From the NCBI GenBank assembly GCA_015698045.1, contig BLAL01000191.1, positions 248,001-312,000 on the forward strand: a DNA stretch of 64,000 nucleotides, given 5' to 3'. Of this stretch, positions 21,681 through 33,734 are shown piece after piece. The position numbers and the translations under genes were made by a program. Positions within the stretch are counted from its first letter, which is position 1. The number at the start of each line of letters is the position of its first letter. The stretch is from Rhizophagus clarus. Lineage: Eukaryota > Glomeromycota > Glomeromycetes > Glomerales > Glomeraceae. The notes under the pieces are model-generated. The model did not search any database and had not been told where the DNA came from. It worked only from the letters and a program-made list of their open reading frames with translations.

Positions 21681-22848
21681 ATGATAAATCCTACAGATAG
21701 AGAATTAGCAGACGTTAGCCTTGCTTTGGAAAAACTTTGGGAATTGGATGCGAATAGGTTACGACCTAATATCGATGTATGTAATTTAAAACATGAAAGT
21801 GAAAGTTTAAAGAGTTTATGAATCGTTAAAACATTATTATTTTTTTGGTAGTATGCTCTTAATTTAGTTTTAGCTCGTAAAAAAAGTAAAGTATCATCAG
21901 AATTTCTCATTAGTCAAATTAAAAAATCAGAGATAAATCTTAATCTTATTTTTGTTACAGGTGATAATACATCAAAAAAGTTATTTGAATTTGTGGACGC
22001 AAAAGTTGGTAAAATTCCAACTTTTCAATTATTTTATCATTTACTTGATAATTACATTCCACAAACTGGAATTCCGGAAGAAGTTGATACTCATGAATTG
22101 GAAGAAAATAAAGCTTTTATTAAAGCGTGTTTAGAAACTGCTCCAATGATTTATACCTATAATTATATAAAAGCCAAGGGTATATTTAAGGGAAATATGG
22201 CTGATTTTGAAAAACAACTTCACAAGATATGGTTTGATTTATATTCAAGAGAAGGTTATGATGATTCTTCCGCCTTCGAACACGTCTTTGTTGGTGAAAT
22301 TAGAGATGGTGAAGCAAAAGGTATATTTTACTGTATAAAATCATGATTTCGGTTTCAAAGGTTTTTTTTTTTTAGAAAATTAATATTTTTTTGTGAAATA
22401 TTTATGGTAGCATTTCATAATTGGATTACGTTTTATTTCAACGAGAAAGTTGGTAAAATTGATTATGAAGGTTTCGTATCAAACAAAAAGAGCAGACACG
22501 AAGAAGAAGTATGTCCCAAGTACCCTTTACTTTAAATTTTTCTTTTTGTAATTTATTTACTAAGACATTTCTTTTTCAATCATAATTTAGCCTGATCCAA
22601 ATACTCATATAATTGAAATAAGGTTTACATTTGAAGGAGCAAAAAAACCATTTTCAACTTCATTTGTTGGTACTTCTCCAGAATTTGAATTATCGATGTA
22701 TACTCTACTACATTTTCTTCGTAAAGAAAATGTTAAAGTAACATTTGATGATGTTAACCTAATTATCAAAGTTTATCCTTTCTATGAGAAAGGTGGCCAT
22801 GGTGAAAGATTAATAGGTTCTGCTTTTCCCATGGTTGATTACAATTAA
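21681..22848 (+). CDS. EndoU-family poly(U)-specific endoribonuclease
   Basis: Five exons (21681-21776, 21852-21885, 21961-22320, 22411-22508, 22591-22848) with GT-AG introns encode 281 residues in one continuous frame. EndoU enzymes cut single-stranded RNA at uridines, leaving 2',3'-cyclic phosphates, in a metal-stimulated reaction. Visible signatures are FEHVFVGEIRDGEAK with His151, FHNWITFYFNEK with His166 (the two catalytic histidines of the XendoU fold), the downstream lysine region FEGAKKPFSTSF (214-215) and GTSPEFELSMYTLLHFL. The protein has only the catalytic domain, with no signal peptide or somatomedin-B domain, so it is probably intracellular like XendoU. The start is the first ATG before ELADVSLALEKLWELD. 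Family assignment is very secure; the substrate in this organism is unknown. Confidence 0.93.
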
Positions 22849-23410
22849 AATTATGTATTTATTTAAATAGTTAACGTATGATATATTTATTTGTTACAAA
22901 AATAAAAGTCACTTAAATTATACAAATATAGATAATTTTGAGGTCCGGTTGAACCAAACATTACCATTACCATTATCATCATTGTTGTACAGTTTCATTC
23001 AATTAGAACTAATATAAAGAAACTTTTATCGAGCGTCCATTTGGTAAATGGCTTAATACAAAACTGTTGATATATACATATATATATATGTATGTATGCG
23101 TGTATGCATGTGTGCGGAAGTTCCGTCTCTTTCTCATTTGATATTTCCATGGTACTATTCCTTTTTTAAATTGTGAAGTAGAATTAAACTTTAAAGGACG
23201 ACGCCAAAAAAATTAGCCTAAATGAAAATTGATTAGTCATAGCGTGTGAATTTCGAATATATTATAACAATAACATATAAGAAAAAATGACATAAATTTA
23301 AATTATATTAATTTAATTTCACATTAGTTAGTAATTAAGTATAATTAATAATACATAAATAATGTGAGAAAAAAAATATAAAAAAAAAAAAGACAAAAAA
23401 AATATTGTGA
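22849..23410. other. intergenic region between convergent genes
   Basis: This holds the 3' regions of EndoU (+) and the membrane-protein gene (-). A TATA/GTATGTATGCGTGTATGCATG alternating purine-pyrimidine run lies near 23075-23115. No gene was seen. Confidence 0.5.
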
Positions 23411-24175
23411 TTAAGCAGCGTTAAAAAATCTCCAGCCGAAACGGTAAGACAAGCTAATAATGGTTAATAGAAGACCAAATTCTACAATGCCAAAAAATAC
23501 TTGAACTATTTTACTATCCACAAAAATTTCAACAAGTAACATTATAATTGCTATTCCTAAGTAGAACCAAGTTAAAATTTCAACCGCAACACCTGATCCA
23601 CGTGCGAATGTATTCAAGACTAAAGCCGAAAGTAATCCCAACAAAAGATCACGTGCTAAACTTGCCGCTCTTTCTGCACCATTTCCACCATTTCCCTGAT
23701 AATTGTTCATTGCGTTCATTACATTAGCAAAAATATTAGAGAATTTATTGCAAAGAATTGATTACTTACGAAACGAGCAAATCCTTTGTTTCTGGGGTTA
23801 TTACGATCACCACTTTCAACGCCGTCGGCGCCACGATTATGATTTCTATCTCTTGTGGCATAATCTAATAACCTGTACAATTTATTTAAATTTACACGCA
23901 AAATAATTAATATACGAACGATAATTAATTTAATGTTTTTAAATTTTTCATGATACCACTTACGAAATAAGTGACCAAATAATCCAAAGAATCCAAAAGG
24001 CAATCCATGTATTACGGACGGATCTTTTCGAAACAAAAGCTTCAATTCCACTAGATTGTCCAGTGGATTGTTCTCCAGTTCCTCCTCTTACTTGAGCGAG
24101 AACTGGAAGAATTTCATTAAAAAAATTTGCAGCTACGAGAGCAATTGCTACACGAGTTGAAGTTGAAATTTGCAT
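23411..24175 (-). CDS. orphan multi-spanning membrane protein, 199 aa
   Basis: Three exons (24175-23964, 23872-23770, 23695-23411) join in frame. I see about five hydrophobic segments: VAIALVAANFFNEILPVL near the N terminus, then TWIAFWILWIIWSLISLL, LARDLLLGLLSALVLNTFA, VEILTWFYLGIAIIMLLVEI and VFFGIVEFGLLLTIISLSYR. Between the second and third lies a hydrophilic, Asn/Arg/Gly-rich loop (ATRDRNHNRGADGVESGDRN, NGGNGAERAA). The start is an ATG followed by QISTSTRVAI; there is no clear cleavable signal. I do not recognise the family. The small size and tight helices suggest an ER or organelle membrane protein. The second intron contains in-frame ATGs, so an internal start is possible, but it would drop the first two helices. 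Confidence 0.75.
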
Positions 24176-25403
24176 TTTTTTTTTTTTTATTATTAAAAAA
24201 AGTACGAGAATTTTTGTTAAGGAAAAAGAATAATGGAACTATTTATTACAAAATTTTTTCTAATGATGTAGAATTTAGTTCATTTTTAAAATTGCTACAT
24301 TACAAATTATTTATATTATAACACGAGTATTTTCCCTTTCCATTCTTTGAAATTATATTGTGACGCGTTCAAATATGGTTAAATTTTTAAATGTCGACTG
24401 ATTGTCCCAAAATGTACTAGTGATTTGCGCGTACTCATTCAATAATGACGCGAAAATAAAAAAAAAGTATAGTTTCAGTTTCGGCTAAAAATATTATTTT
24501 TTTTTTAAGGAATTATATTTTAACCGGGCAATAGGTTCCTGACGTATGTGAGAATTATATAGTAGTCGTTTTTTGTTATGAATACTCCATTCGACTTCAT
24601 TATTAATTAATATATCTGTATGAGATTAGACTTTTATGGTTTTTATGATCATTTGGAAGAAAGCATATGAATGAAGGATAATAATGGAAGGATCATTTTG
24701 TTAATGATTATTAATGAGATTGTTCAGAATTTAATAGAAGGTGATTAATAATAACGGTAATTATCTAATCCAATGTATGAACCAATCATGAGAATTAAGA
24801 TCAATTTGAACAATGAATTCCGTCATAAAGACAAAAAATTTTTTTTCTTTAGATAATCTTAAATTCTTTATCTAGATTTTTTTTTTACTTACAAAGTTTA
24901 TTAGACGCGGCAATAAGTAGAACAACTTCCAATTAGTTTAAGAAAGTGGTCACATAGATTAAAGAGTTCATTGAGGAATCATCAATGTAAAGAAGAGTTT
25001 AATTATATTATTATGAAACAATTTCAAATGTGCAAATATTGAAACAAATTTGGATTGTATACTGCACATACTGCACGCACTTTGCGTTTCCTGTTACCAA
25101 AATTTTTTTGCCGCTTGAAAAATAAGAGTGACGAGGTTTTCTTTGGCCCGGAATCACCGAAATTATTAGTAAACTTAAATTAAATTACTGATTTTTTTTT
25201 TATTAATGAACTTTCTATATTAATGTGTTAGTGTAAGTAGTGTAAGTAATTTTGATGTTTTTGTTATATACTATATATATTTATATTAGTTATAATCTAT
25301 AAACCGAATTCCGTTTTGTTTTTTCAACTAATTCTATAATACAATGAATGATTTTGTTCTCTTAAAACAATTGTCTTTTTATATTCATCTTAACATCGAA
25401 AAC
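24176..25403. other. intergenic, upstream of the membrane-protein gene
   Basis: This contains the promoter side of the minus-strand membrane-protein gene (24176 upward) and the 3' flank of the PAQR gene. Low-GC sequence with homopolymer runs; no gene or repeat was recognised. Confidence 0.5.
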
Positions 25404-26610
25404 TTAAAGATTGGATGGACAATGTGCGTATCTTTGTTGGAAAAACCATAAAGAAGCCTTATAATGTTCATAAATTCCGATGCATACACAAACGTGCCAT
25501 ACTGAATGACTATGAATTCCGAATCGATCTAATTTTCCAGGCCATTTTCTTTCAGGATATCTATTGGCATAAATCCAAACACCTGTAAGATAAGCAAAAA
25601 TACTGGAAATTATAGGTTGAATAAAATTAATTGTATGACCGAATCCGTGAAGTAGAATCTTATGTGTTAAAGGGAATATTCCAGAACATCCAAGCATTAT
25701 GAAAACTACAACTCGGAACAAACGGAATTGTTTTGTGTCAAACCATGGGAACATTGAACATGCAATTGGAACAAGACCGGATAGAGATGTAAAGGTAATA
25801 TAAAATACACTTAAAGACGTCGAACAATAAAAACTGTAATATTCAGTGATTAAGATAGAGGCTGTGATCAAGAGAGATATCCCAATATAATCAAATGTAG
25901 CAGCACATTTCATTACTGGAATATGTGCACAATGGATAAATGTATGGTACATGACCGAACAAACCAAGCTAAAATCCAAAAATAAATTTGTTTAATTAAG
26001 ATTCTCTTAATTTTAAAAGAAAAAGAGGAAATTTAAGAAAGTACCATTTTGCCGCAGCCGTGAAAAAAATTGCAAAAAAAAGTTTATCGATCATAGTTGC
26101 ATTTTCTAAATGAGTGAAGATCGAATATACACCTAGGCATAAAAAGAACACAAAACCTAAAAGATGTGTCCAAATATTACAAGTTTCATTGTGAAGCCAA
26201 AAGATAGATTGGAGACATTGTTTTTTAGTTGACAAGAAACGATATCCAGAACGAATATATCTAAATAATAAAAAAAAAGGTGAATTCATTTCTATCCTTT
26301 GCATAATAATGGAATTTATGATTTATGGAAATATCATCTTTGAACGTATCATCATAATCGACCGATTTATTGCGTGCTGTGTGTATACTTACGGATTTTC
26401 TTGCCACTCTTTGGGCAACTCCTCAAAGTGCAGTAAACGGTATGCGCCTAATTTCGCAGCTATACTTATAGCATTGTAGGTATCAACTACATGCTGGTCC
26501 ACACATTTGAGGATCCCAGTAGAGTCAATATCTTCCATCTCTTTTATTGTTTCTCGAAGAAAAGAAGTTGGCTCATCAACTTCAATATATTTTTCTTCTT
26601 TTTGGTACAT
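25404..26610 (-). CDS. PAQR (adiponectin receptor/Izh-like) 7TM protein
   Basis: Three exons (26610-26393, 26260-26045, 25968-25404) give 332 residues. The family comprises seven-helix proteins with an intramembrane zinc site; the fungal members (Izh) act in zinc and sterol homeostasis and some have ceramidase activity. The hallmark order is present: HFEELPKEWQENPYIRSGYR before helix 1, NETCNIWTHLLGF at helix 1, SVMYHTFIHCA with the S...H motif, and HSHSVWHVCVC at the end with the HxxxH-type ligands. The N terminus is cytosolic and acidic (residues 1-60). Length and motif order are normal for the family. The start is the only upstream ATG, and the gene reads toward the orphan membrane-protein gene. 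Which lipid or ligand it senses cannot be said. Confidence 0.93.
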
Positions 26611-27732
26611 TTTGAAAAAGTAAAAGGTTATTAACTATAATAAAAGAAAGAATATGATAAATAGGAGGATTATAGAAGGTTATATTTTATTATTTGAGGC
26701 GAAATAAACGGATTGAAGAAAGTTCAAAGAGGGGATATTCTTGCCTATTTATAGTTGTTTACAAATATGCACCTCGGTAATTTATGATATTTATGGAACG
26801 AACCAGGTTTACGAGAAACAGGCAAGATAAAAAAAAACACTGCAAAAAAAAATAGGAAGGATATCGTTAACGAAACTATCTTTTGTGATTTTTGTGGACA
26901 GATTTTGGGGTTACAATCACGACCTTGCCTGCATTCTGTAATTGATCAAATACATATTTGCATTACTGTTATATTACTTCTATATTATATAAAAAAAAGT
27001 ACTTTATAGGAATTTAAAAAAACCTTCGAATGGACTTTTCCAATTTGAAGATTTTCAAAAGTAAAATTAACCAAGTCTTAATTTGGAATATAAAAACCAA
27101 CCTTACCATTCCTTTTCCGTATCTATCTACATTGTTAATCTGATATAATCTGATAGATGATCATCTAATTTTGTAGCCTTTTAATTTGTAACACAGATGA
27201 TTTCTAAGAGTACTAAGAGCCACGTTTGTGCAAATCCGGACAATGAAATATTAACTCTGGTCAAATTTATGATTAAGTAATGATATGTTTACATCTCATA
27301 TGCCGATTTTCTTAGTACAAAATCTAGATTTTCCTTTAAAAGGGGAGAGTTTTCTTATTTACGAGAATAAATTGTTAAGATAAGCCATAATGATTGGTTT
27401 ATCAGATTTATCTTCCGTGAAATGTAACCTTTGTAATGATTTGGCAAATTTTTTTCAAATTTACGGCTGAACTTATAAACCATAAACATACACTAATTAA
27501 ATAAAAGAATTTTGCCAATCATAATTGGGATTTAGTAATATTATTTATTTTACAGATTTATTTGTTTCATTTTATTTTAATAAATTTAAATCAAACATAT
27601 ACATACATATCATGTAACGTTATTTTGGGTTTAAATAGTTTTATAATTATTGTTCAAGCAAGTTAGTTTTATTCTAAAAACGAAACGTTATTTTTCGGAA
27701 ATAAAAAGAACAATACTAGAACGGGAAAAGTA
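26611..27732. other. intergenic region, promoter side of the PAQR gene
   Basis: About 1.1 kb without a gene between the PAQR start and the TSR3 stop. No repeat structure or recognisable regulatory motif was found. Confidence 0.5.
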
Positions 27733-29170
27733 TCAAGTATAGGAAATTTTATAGTCATCATCATCATCATCATCATCGTCGTCGTCGTCGTCGTCATCAT
27801 CATCATCATCATGTTGATCCCAAAACTCATGATTTGGATTCTTAGTTAATAAATCTTCACCTTCATTATCTGAATTTTTTTACAAATTAGAATTTGTAAA
27901 TCAAAAAATTTTATATATCATAGAAATATAGATTTTCTCGCACCTTTTTCGCGAGCTTGAGTATACTCTGCTTGCAGATCTTTTAACCAATCATTTTGAA
28001 CTTTAACAACTTCTGCACTATCTTCACATTGTGCATATTTTGATAATAATTCACTGAATATTGAAGAAAAGCAAAAAAAAACAAAAAAAAAAATGTTAAT
28101 ACTTTTTATGAAAAAAAAGGACGTATACACGATAACTTATTATACCCGTTAAGTGTAAGAAATGAATGGCCCCATTTAAATTTTGATAATAATTCTTGAG
28201 CGTGCTCTTTGAATCCTATAAAGGTAAAATAATAGAACGAAGAAATGAATATGAAATTTTTGTAAACAAATGATATTTGTACAATTTTTTCTACCAGTTA
28301 TGTAAAAACAAGCGGCATATGCTTCAACACAATTCAATTTCCAAGGACGGCCATAATTTACAGGGTTTGTTGCAACTAAATACGGTACTACGTAAGAAAA
28401 AATGAATTTAACCATAGAAGTTTTAAATAAATGAAAGGATTGATGAAAAGAAGGAATAATTTACATAATCGATCATTTCCAGTTCTCAATTTATTGAATG
28501 GAACATTATCTAATTTAGACCAAGAGCAATCAATAACAGCTATTCCATACTCTTGTACGATTTCTCGATCTGCTGGTGAAACTGCTTGTTTTCCTTCTGG
28601 GCTAGTAAAATATATACAAATTTAAAAAGATGAATAGAAAATCAAATAATTTTATTACCTACCTTAAAACGATTCCCCGAAATCTAGTAGACACTTTCAA
28701 TTCTTTCACTATACCAAATCTAACCAATTTTTTACCTGAGCATTTTTTCGGATCACAATGTTCAAAATCCTACATATTAAATAAACGAAATTAATTAAAG
28801 TATAGCAAAAATTTGTATTATTAGAATGAAACTTACCCACATTCCTAATGGCATAGGAATGTTATTACCTTTTATATATAAAGTCGTTTATGAAGAAGAT
28901 AAATTAAAGATTTTGAGAAATGGATCAGAGAATCATAAGAACAGAGAATAAACCTTTACGATCTGAGTCAATCATATCTGTTTTTCCACGGTCAAAAATA
29001 TTTTCTTCACTGTTGATATCATAATTGGTTAAATTTTATCAACACATATCAAGTCTTATATCATTATTGATTGAAACATGCTTTTTATACCGATTATGTA
29101 CATTTTTAGGCTTTTTATTAGAAACAAAATTACGTTGTTGATTTTTGACTTTTCCTTTATTTTTACCCAT
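27733..29170 (-). CDS. TSR3: Tsr3, 18S rRNA aminocarboxypropyltransferase
   Basis: Nine exons (29170-29091, 29009-28954, 28868-28837, 28769-28663, 28601-28465, 28387-28295, 28215-28146, 28053-27944, 27869-27733) give 273 residues. Tsr3 transfers the acp group from S-adenosylmethionine to the hypermodified pseudouridine of 18S rRNA, a late cytoplasmic step of 40S maturation. Family blocks are clear: [81 protein letters not shown] and [18 protein letters not shown]. The C terminus is a run of 19 aspartates encoded by GAT/GAC blocks, then YKISYT. The gene is divergent from the RNA cyclase gene, with only 127 bp between starts. Exon 3 is just 32 nt. Confidence 0.95.
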
Positions 29171-29297
29171 TTCCTTTGATTTTGATATCCGTTTTCAAAC
29201 AATCATCATCACAAAATATGCCTTAAATGATTGAAAATTCCCACAACGATCGACAATTCAAGAAATCGACCCGTTTTTTTTCCCATAATTCATAAAA
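29171..29297. promoter_or_regulatory. 127-bp bidirectional promoter of TSR3 and the RNA cyclase gene
   Basis: Two head-to-head ATGs (TSR3 at 29170 minus, cyclase at 29298 plus) leave room for only one short shared promoter. Both genes act on RNA, and co-regulation is an inference from the geometry. No TATA box or named element is evident. Confidence 0.6.
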
Positions 29298-31560
29298 ATG
29301 TCCTCAAATAAAGATGTTAAAACTAAAGGTTTAATTCTTGACGCAGGTATTCTTGAAGGTGGTGGACAAGGTAATATATATTATTATAAAAGTAAATATT
29401 GATCATATTTGAATAAATTTATAAAGTAGAATTTTCTTCAGTTATTCGAAATTGTATAGGTTTAAGGTAATTTTTTACTATTTGAATGTTGTGAAAATCA
29501 CATCTAAAATTTAAAGCTATATTGTTAGCTGTTTGTTAAATAAGCCTGTGAAATTATTAAATGTTAGGGCTAATCGTAAAGATCCTGGTTAGTATTTTTA
29601 AATTTCATATCAGAATTTATTTCTTTGGTGGTATTATGTTTTAATTCGATCAAATTGATAATTAGGTTTAAAACCTCAGCATTCCTCTGGACTTAAACTC
29701 ATGCAAAATATTTTTCAAGCAGAATTGCAAGGAGGCAATGTAAATATTCTCATCTTCAAATTATTTTCATTGTTTCTTATTTGAATTTTTTATATAAATA
29801 GGTCGGATCCCAAGAAATATATTTTAAACCAAATGAAGTGAATGCTAATGATACTTTCATAGCTGATACCCGAACAGCAGGGTGATTAGTTATTCAATTA
29901 AATAATTTAACATTTATGATCTTTTTTGATTTTCAATCTGAATAATTATTTTTGCATGTATTATTAGGAGTATTACTTTAATGATTCAAATTTCCCTACC
30001 GGCCTTATTATTTTCAGCTCCACCACCAAAAAAAAAACTTTTTCTTCCACCAAGATCCAAAAAGGTTATACTCAAAGGTGGAACAACCGTTATTGCTTCT
30101 CCACCAATTGATTTTTTAAGAGAGGTATTAATTAAATGTCACTGTCTCAATTACTATTTGGAGCTAAGTATTACTGGTTTTGTATAAAGGTATTCAAACC
30201 TATAGTAGAACGCGAATTTGGATTACATTTTGATATTAACATAATAGGAAGAGGGTAGGATTAATCGTGTTGTTGTTTAAAATCCCGATTCGATCAAACT
30301 GTATTCCTATTTCAATAGATATTATCCTCAAGGTAAAGGAGAAGTAGTGTTACTGGTTGATCCAATTGTTGAAAGAACTCTAAAATCGTTAAATTTGGTC
30401 GAGCGTGGAACTATCATTAAAGTTAGGGGGTAAAAAAAAAAAATATATTCATTTATTTATTTCAATATTTTCAATATATAAAGAAAATTTACCCCTTTTT
30501 TATCATCTTTTAAGACGTGTTACTATTGCTGCGAGAGATACGTCGAAACAAGAATTATATATTGTATATATATTTTTTATTTTCTATATTCTAGAATTTT
30601 TATTTAAATAGTTGAAATGATCTTAGATCGGAGAACGAATGGCCACTGCCGCATTTAAAGTATTGACAGAAGCAGCTTTACCTGAGCTTGAAAAAATTCA
30701 ATTCGACATAAAAAACATAGAAATTAACCTTGAAAAGATTAAAACTGGAAATGGATCTGAAATTTTGTAGGGTGATGAAAGATCAATTTTTTATTTAGAA
30801 TCTATCGTATAATGCGGGCCACAGTACTCCGGGTATTTTGCAAATTTTAGGGGTCGATTGATACAGTACAATGAGTTCTTAAAATTTGTATAATAATCGA
30901 AAAATTATTTACATGTGACGCTTGGTTAAAATTAGATTGTATATTTATATGGTTTCAGAAAAATATACATGGGGTACTATGACCTGTGTTTACGATATGT
31001 CGAACAAATTTTTTAACGCGTTCCGATTTAACTTAGATTATGGGCAGAAACAAGTACTGGATGTATAATAAGTGGAAATGATATAAGTAATCAAAGTGTG
31101 TAAATTAAAACGTTTTTAGAATGATAAAAAAAGATTAACAAACAATATTTAATAACATAGAAGAAACACCCGAGGAAGTAGGAAAAAATGCAGCCGAAAA
31201 ACTTATACAAAATATTAAACATGGAGGATGCGTAGACGAGTAAGTAAATTTAAATTAGTTCCTTGCATACACCAATTATTTTAAGACTTTTTAAAATATT
31301 ATAGACATCTACAAGATCAGTTAATAATTTTTATGGCATTAGCTGAAGGTAAATCAAAATTAGTTACAGGTCCCATAACTTTACATACTCGTACAGCCAT
31401 ACATTTTGTTGAAGCTATGTCAGATGCAAAATATCACATTGAAAAACTTGATTCATCCAAATCATTAGTAAACATGCTAGATATTGATACACCAGATTGG
31501 GATGAAGGCATGTATTTGATAGAGTGTGAAGGTATTGGTTTAAAGATCTCAAGAGAATGA
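29298..31560 (+). CDS. RTCA: RNA 3'-terminal phosphate cyclase
   Basis: Thirteen exons (29298-29370, 29442-29466, 29529-29587, 29666-29739, 29802-29881, 29968-30124, 30190-30254, 30319-30429, 30515-30563, 30627-30766, 31037-31086, 31161-31239, 31305-31560) give 405 residues in frame. The enzyme uses ATP, via an adenylated histidine, to turn 3'-phosphate ends of RNA into 2',3'-cyclic phosphates. Signatures: ILEGGGQVIRNCIGLSC, VRANRKDPGLKPQHSSGL, TADTRTAG-type block, GYYPQGKGEV, WAETSTGCIISG, HGGCVDEHLQDQLI and TLHTRTAIHF, where His348 is probably the nucleophile. The intact EGGGQ and His motifs favour the true cyclase over the inactive Rcl1 paralogue. A less certain junction is exon 9/10. The tenth intron (270 bp) is longer than the rest because it contains a MITE-like insertion. 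Confidence 0.93.
30817..30984. mobile_element. 168-bp MITE-like inverted repeat in an RTCA intron
   Basis: The left arm GGCCACAGTACTCCGGGTAT and the reverse complement of the right arm GGTCATAGTACCCCATGTAT agree at most positions and continue into a T-rich stretch. The insertion lies wholly inside intron 10 of the cyclase gene and accounts for its unusual length. A target-site duplication was not resolved, so superfamily is open. Confidence 0.55.
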
Positions 31561-31605
31561 TGAGATTTATTTTAAATATAAAAACTGAAGAAAAGAGAAA
31601 AAATT

Positions 31606-33734
31606 TTATATTTTACTAACACTAACATATTTTATATGAATATAATCATCAATACCATATTTGGAACCTATCAAAAATGATATTTATCATGAGTTTTTAT
31701 ATATATTGATAATTCATATATCAAAATTTCTTACCTTCACGTCCCAACCCTGATTCTTTAACCTATTATCAAAGTAATGACAAAAGAATCAGTAAATAAA
31801 AGTTAAGAAGTTGATCAACATTAGTTAAAAATATTACTTACACCACCGAATGGCGCTTCGCAATTGTGTATAACCCCAGTATTAACACCAACCATACCAA
31901 CTTCTAAGGTATCAGCTACACGCAAACATCTTCTGATATCTCTACTGTAAAAATATCCTGCTAACCCATACTGAGTATCATTTGCTAGATTTATAACTTC
32001 ATCTTCTGTTTCAAATTTATACAAAGCAGCTATTGGGCCAAATGTTTCCTCGGACGTAATAATCATTTCTTTAGTCATATTAGTGAGAACCGTAGGATAA
32101 AAAAAATTTCCCGTACTTTTTGTACCTCCTATAAGTATTTCAGCACCTTTTGCCACAGCATCTTCAACATGTCTTGTCATCTTATTTACAGCTTTTTGAT
32201 TAATCAAAGGACCATAAGTTGTTTTTGGATCGAATCCATTTCCTATTTGAAACCCACTAACTTTATCCACAAATTTGGATGCAAATTCTGCATAAATTGA
32301 AGATTGCACATAAATACGATTTGCAGCAATACATGCTTGACCAAGTGACCGGAATTTGCATGCAATAGCACCTGAAAATAAAATAAATCATATTATTTTT
32401 CAACAACTTGGATAGAAATCATTTTTAAAATTAGAAAATCAGACCTTCAACAGCTGAATCTATATCTGCATCATCAAATATAATGAATGGCGCGTTTCCT
32501 CCTAATTCTAAAGAGATGCTCTTTAGTGTACTGGAACTTTGTTCCATCAAAAGTTTACCAACTGCAGTCTATTAAAAATGAAAAGAGAAATACTTGCTTA
32601 AAATTTAACTCAATCAAAAATAAATCTGTTTCACATTTAAAAATAAATTAAATACCGAGCCGGTAAAGGATATTTTTTTCACATCCGAGTTAGTACAAAG
32701 CTCTAAACCAACTTCTTTGACATGTTTATCAGTTGTTACTACATTAATAACCCCTTTTGGAATTCCTGATCTTACAGCCAATTCGGCCAAAGCTAGAGCT
32801 GAAAATGGTGTTTCTGCTGCGGGTTTTATAACAACGGTACACCCAGCCGCTAATGCAGCGCTTACTTTACGTGTAATCATGGCGTTTGGAAAATTCCAAG
32901 GGGTAAGTACTCCAGCAACTCCAACAGGTTGCTTTTCTACTATGATTTTGTGATTTTGATAAGGTGATGGTATTATATCACCATAAATACGTCTAGACTC
33001 TTGTGCAAACCATTCAACAAAAGTTGCACCATATCTTATTTCACCTAAGGATTCTTTATATGATTTACCATGTTCAAGAGTAAGAATGGTGGCGAGATCA
33101 TTTTGGTTTTCCAAGATTTGAGAATGCCAAGTTAAAAGGTAATCATGTCGAGTCTAAATAGAGAATATAATAAGTTTTTTTTTTTGCTTCCCTTACTTAT
33201 GTCCTATTCAGCTGAATAAAACATTTCGAATGGTAGTAAGTTTGATAGATACTTTTGCAGTTAAATTCGCCCATTCTTTAAAAGCACTTTTAGCCGCCTT
33301 TATAGCTTCCCTGGTATCTTCAACATTCATCTCAGGTACTTTTCCAATTTCATTTTCAGTTGCAGGGTCTGGTCCAATAAACAATCGAATTGGTTTTAAT
33401 GTAAATTCCTTATCAAAGTAATTATTTACTTACTTATAATTCTATCCTACCTATTACTGAAAATGTTTCTCCTGTTTTTGCGTTTACCCATTCATTATTT
33501 ATAAGGGCACTTTTACGAAACAGAGAAGGGTCTTTGAACTAAAAAAAAAAAAAAGAATTACTTTAAACCAATAAATAATTCTCTAGTATAGGAGTCTATC
33601 GACTAAATACTAAATTGTGTTAAAGAATGAACCTTCGGCGGTTTAATTTCTGTAGCGAAGTTACGATTCATTTTCAGAGAAGCATAAAATGTGCGGGTTC
33701 GAAATATCCTCGAGCTGTATTTCAATAAAGTCAT
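31606..33734 (-). CDS. SSADH: mitochondrial succinate-semialdehyde dehydrogenase
   Basis: Eight exons (33734-33633, 33538-33451, 33368-33253, 33153-32656, 32568-32445, 32371-31842, 31762-31735, 31667-31606) give 515 residues. The enzyme oxidises succinate semialdehyde to succinate with NAD(P)+, the last step of the GABA shunt. Visible are the basic, acid-free presequence [20 protein letters not shown] typical of mitochondrial import, [42 protein letters not shown], the catalytic Glu289 in [12 protein letters not shown], the nucleophile Cys323 in [13 protein letters not shown], and [13 protein letters not shown] and [20 protein letters not shown]. Length is as expected. Seven introns are GT-AG; the first donor (GTTCAT) is weak. 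The 3' end faces the cyclase gene, with 45 bp between stops. Assignment to SSADH rather than another class is by the overall motif pattern. Confidence 0.93.
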
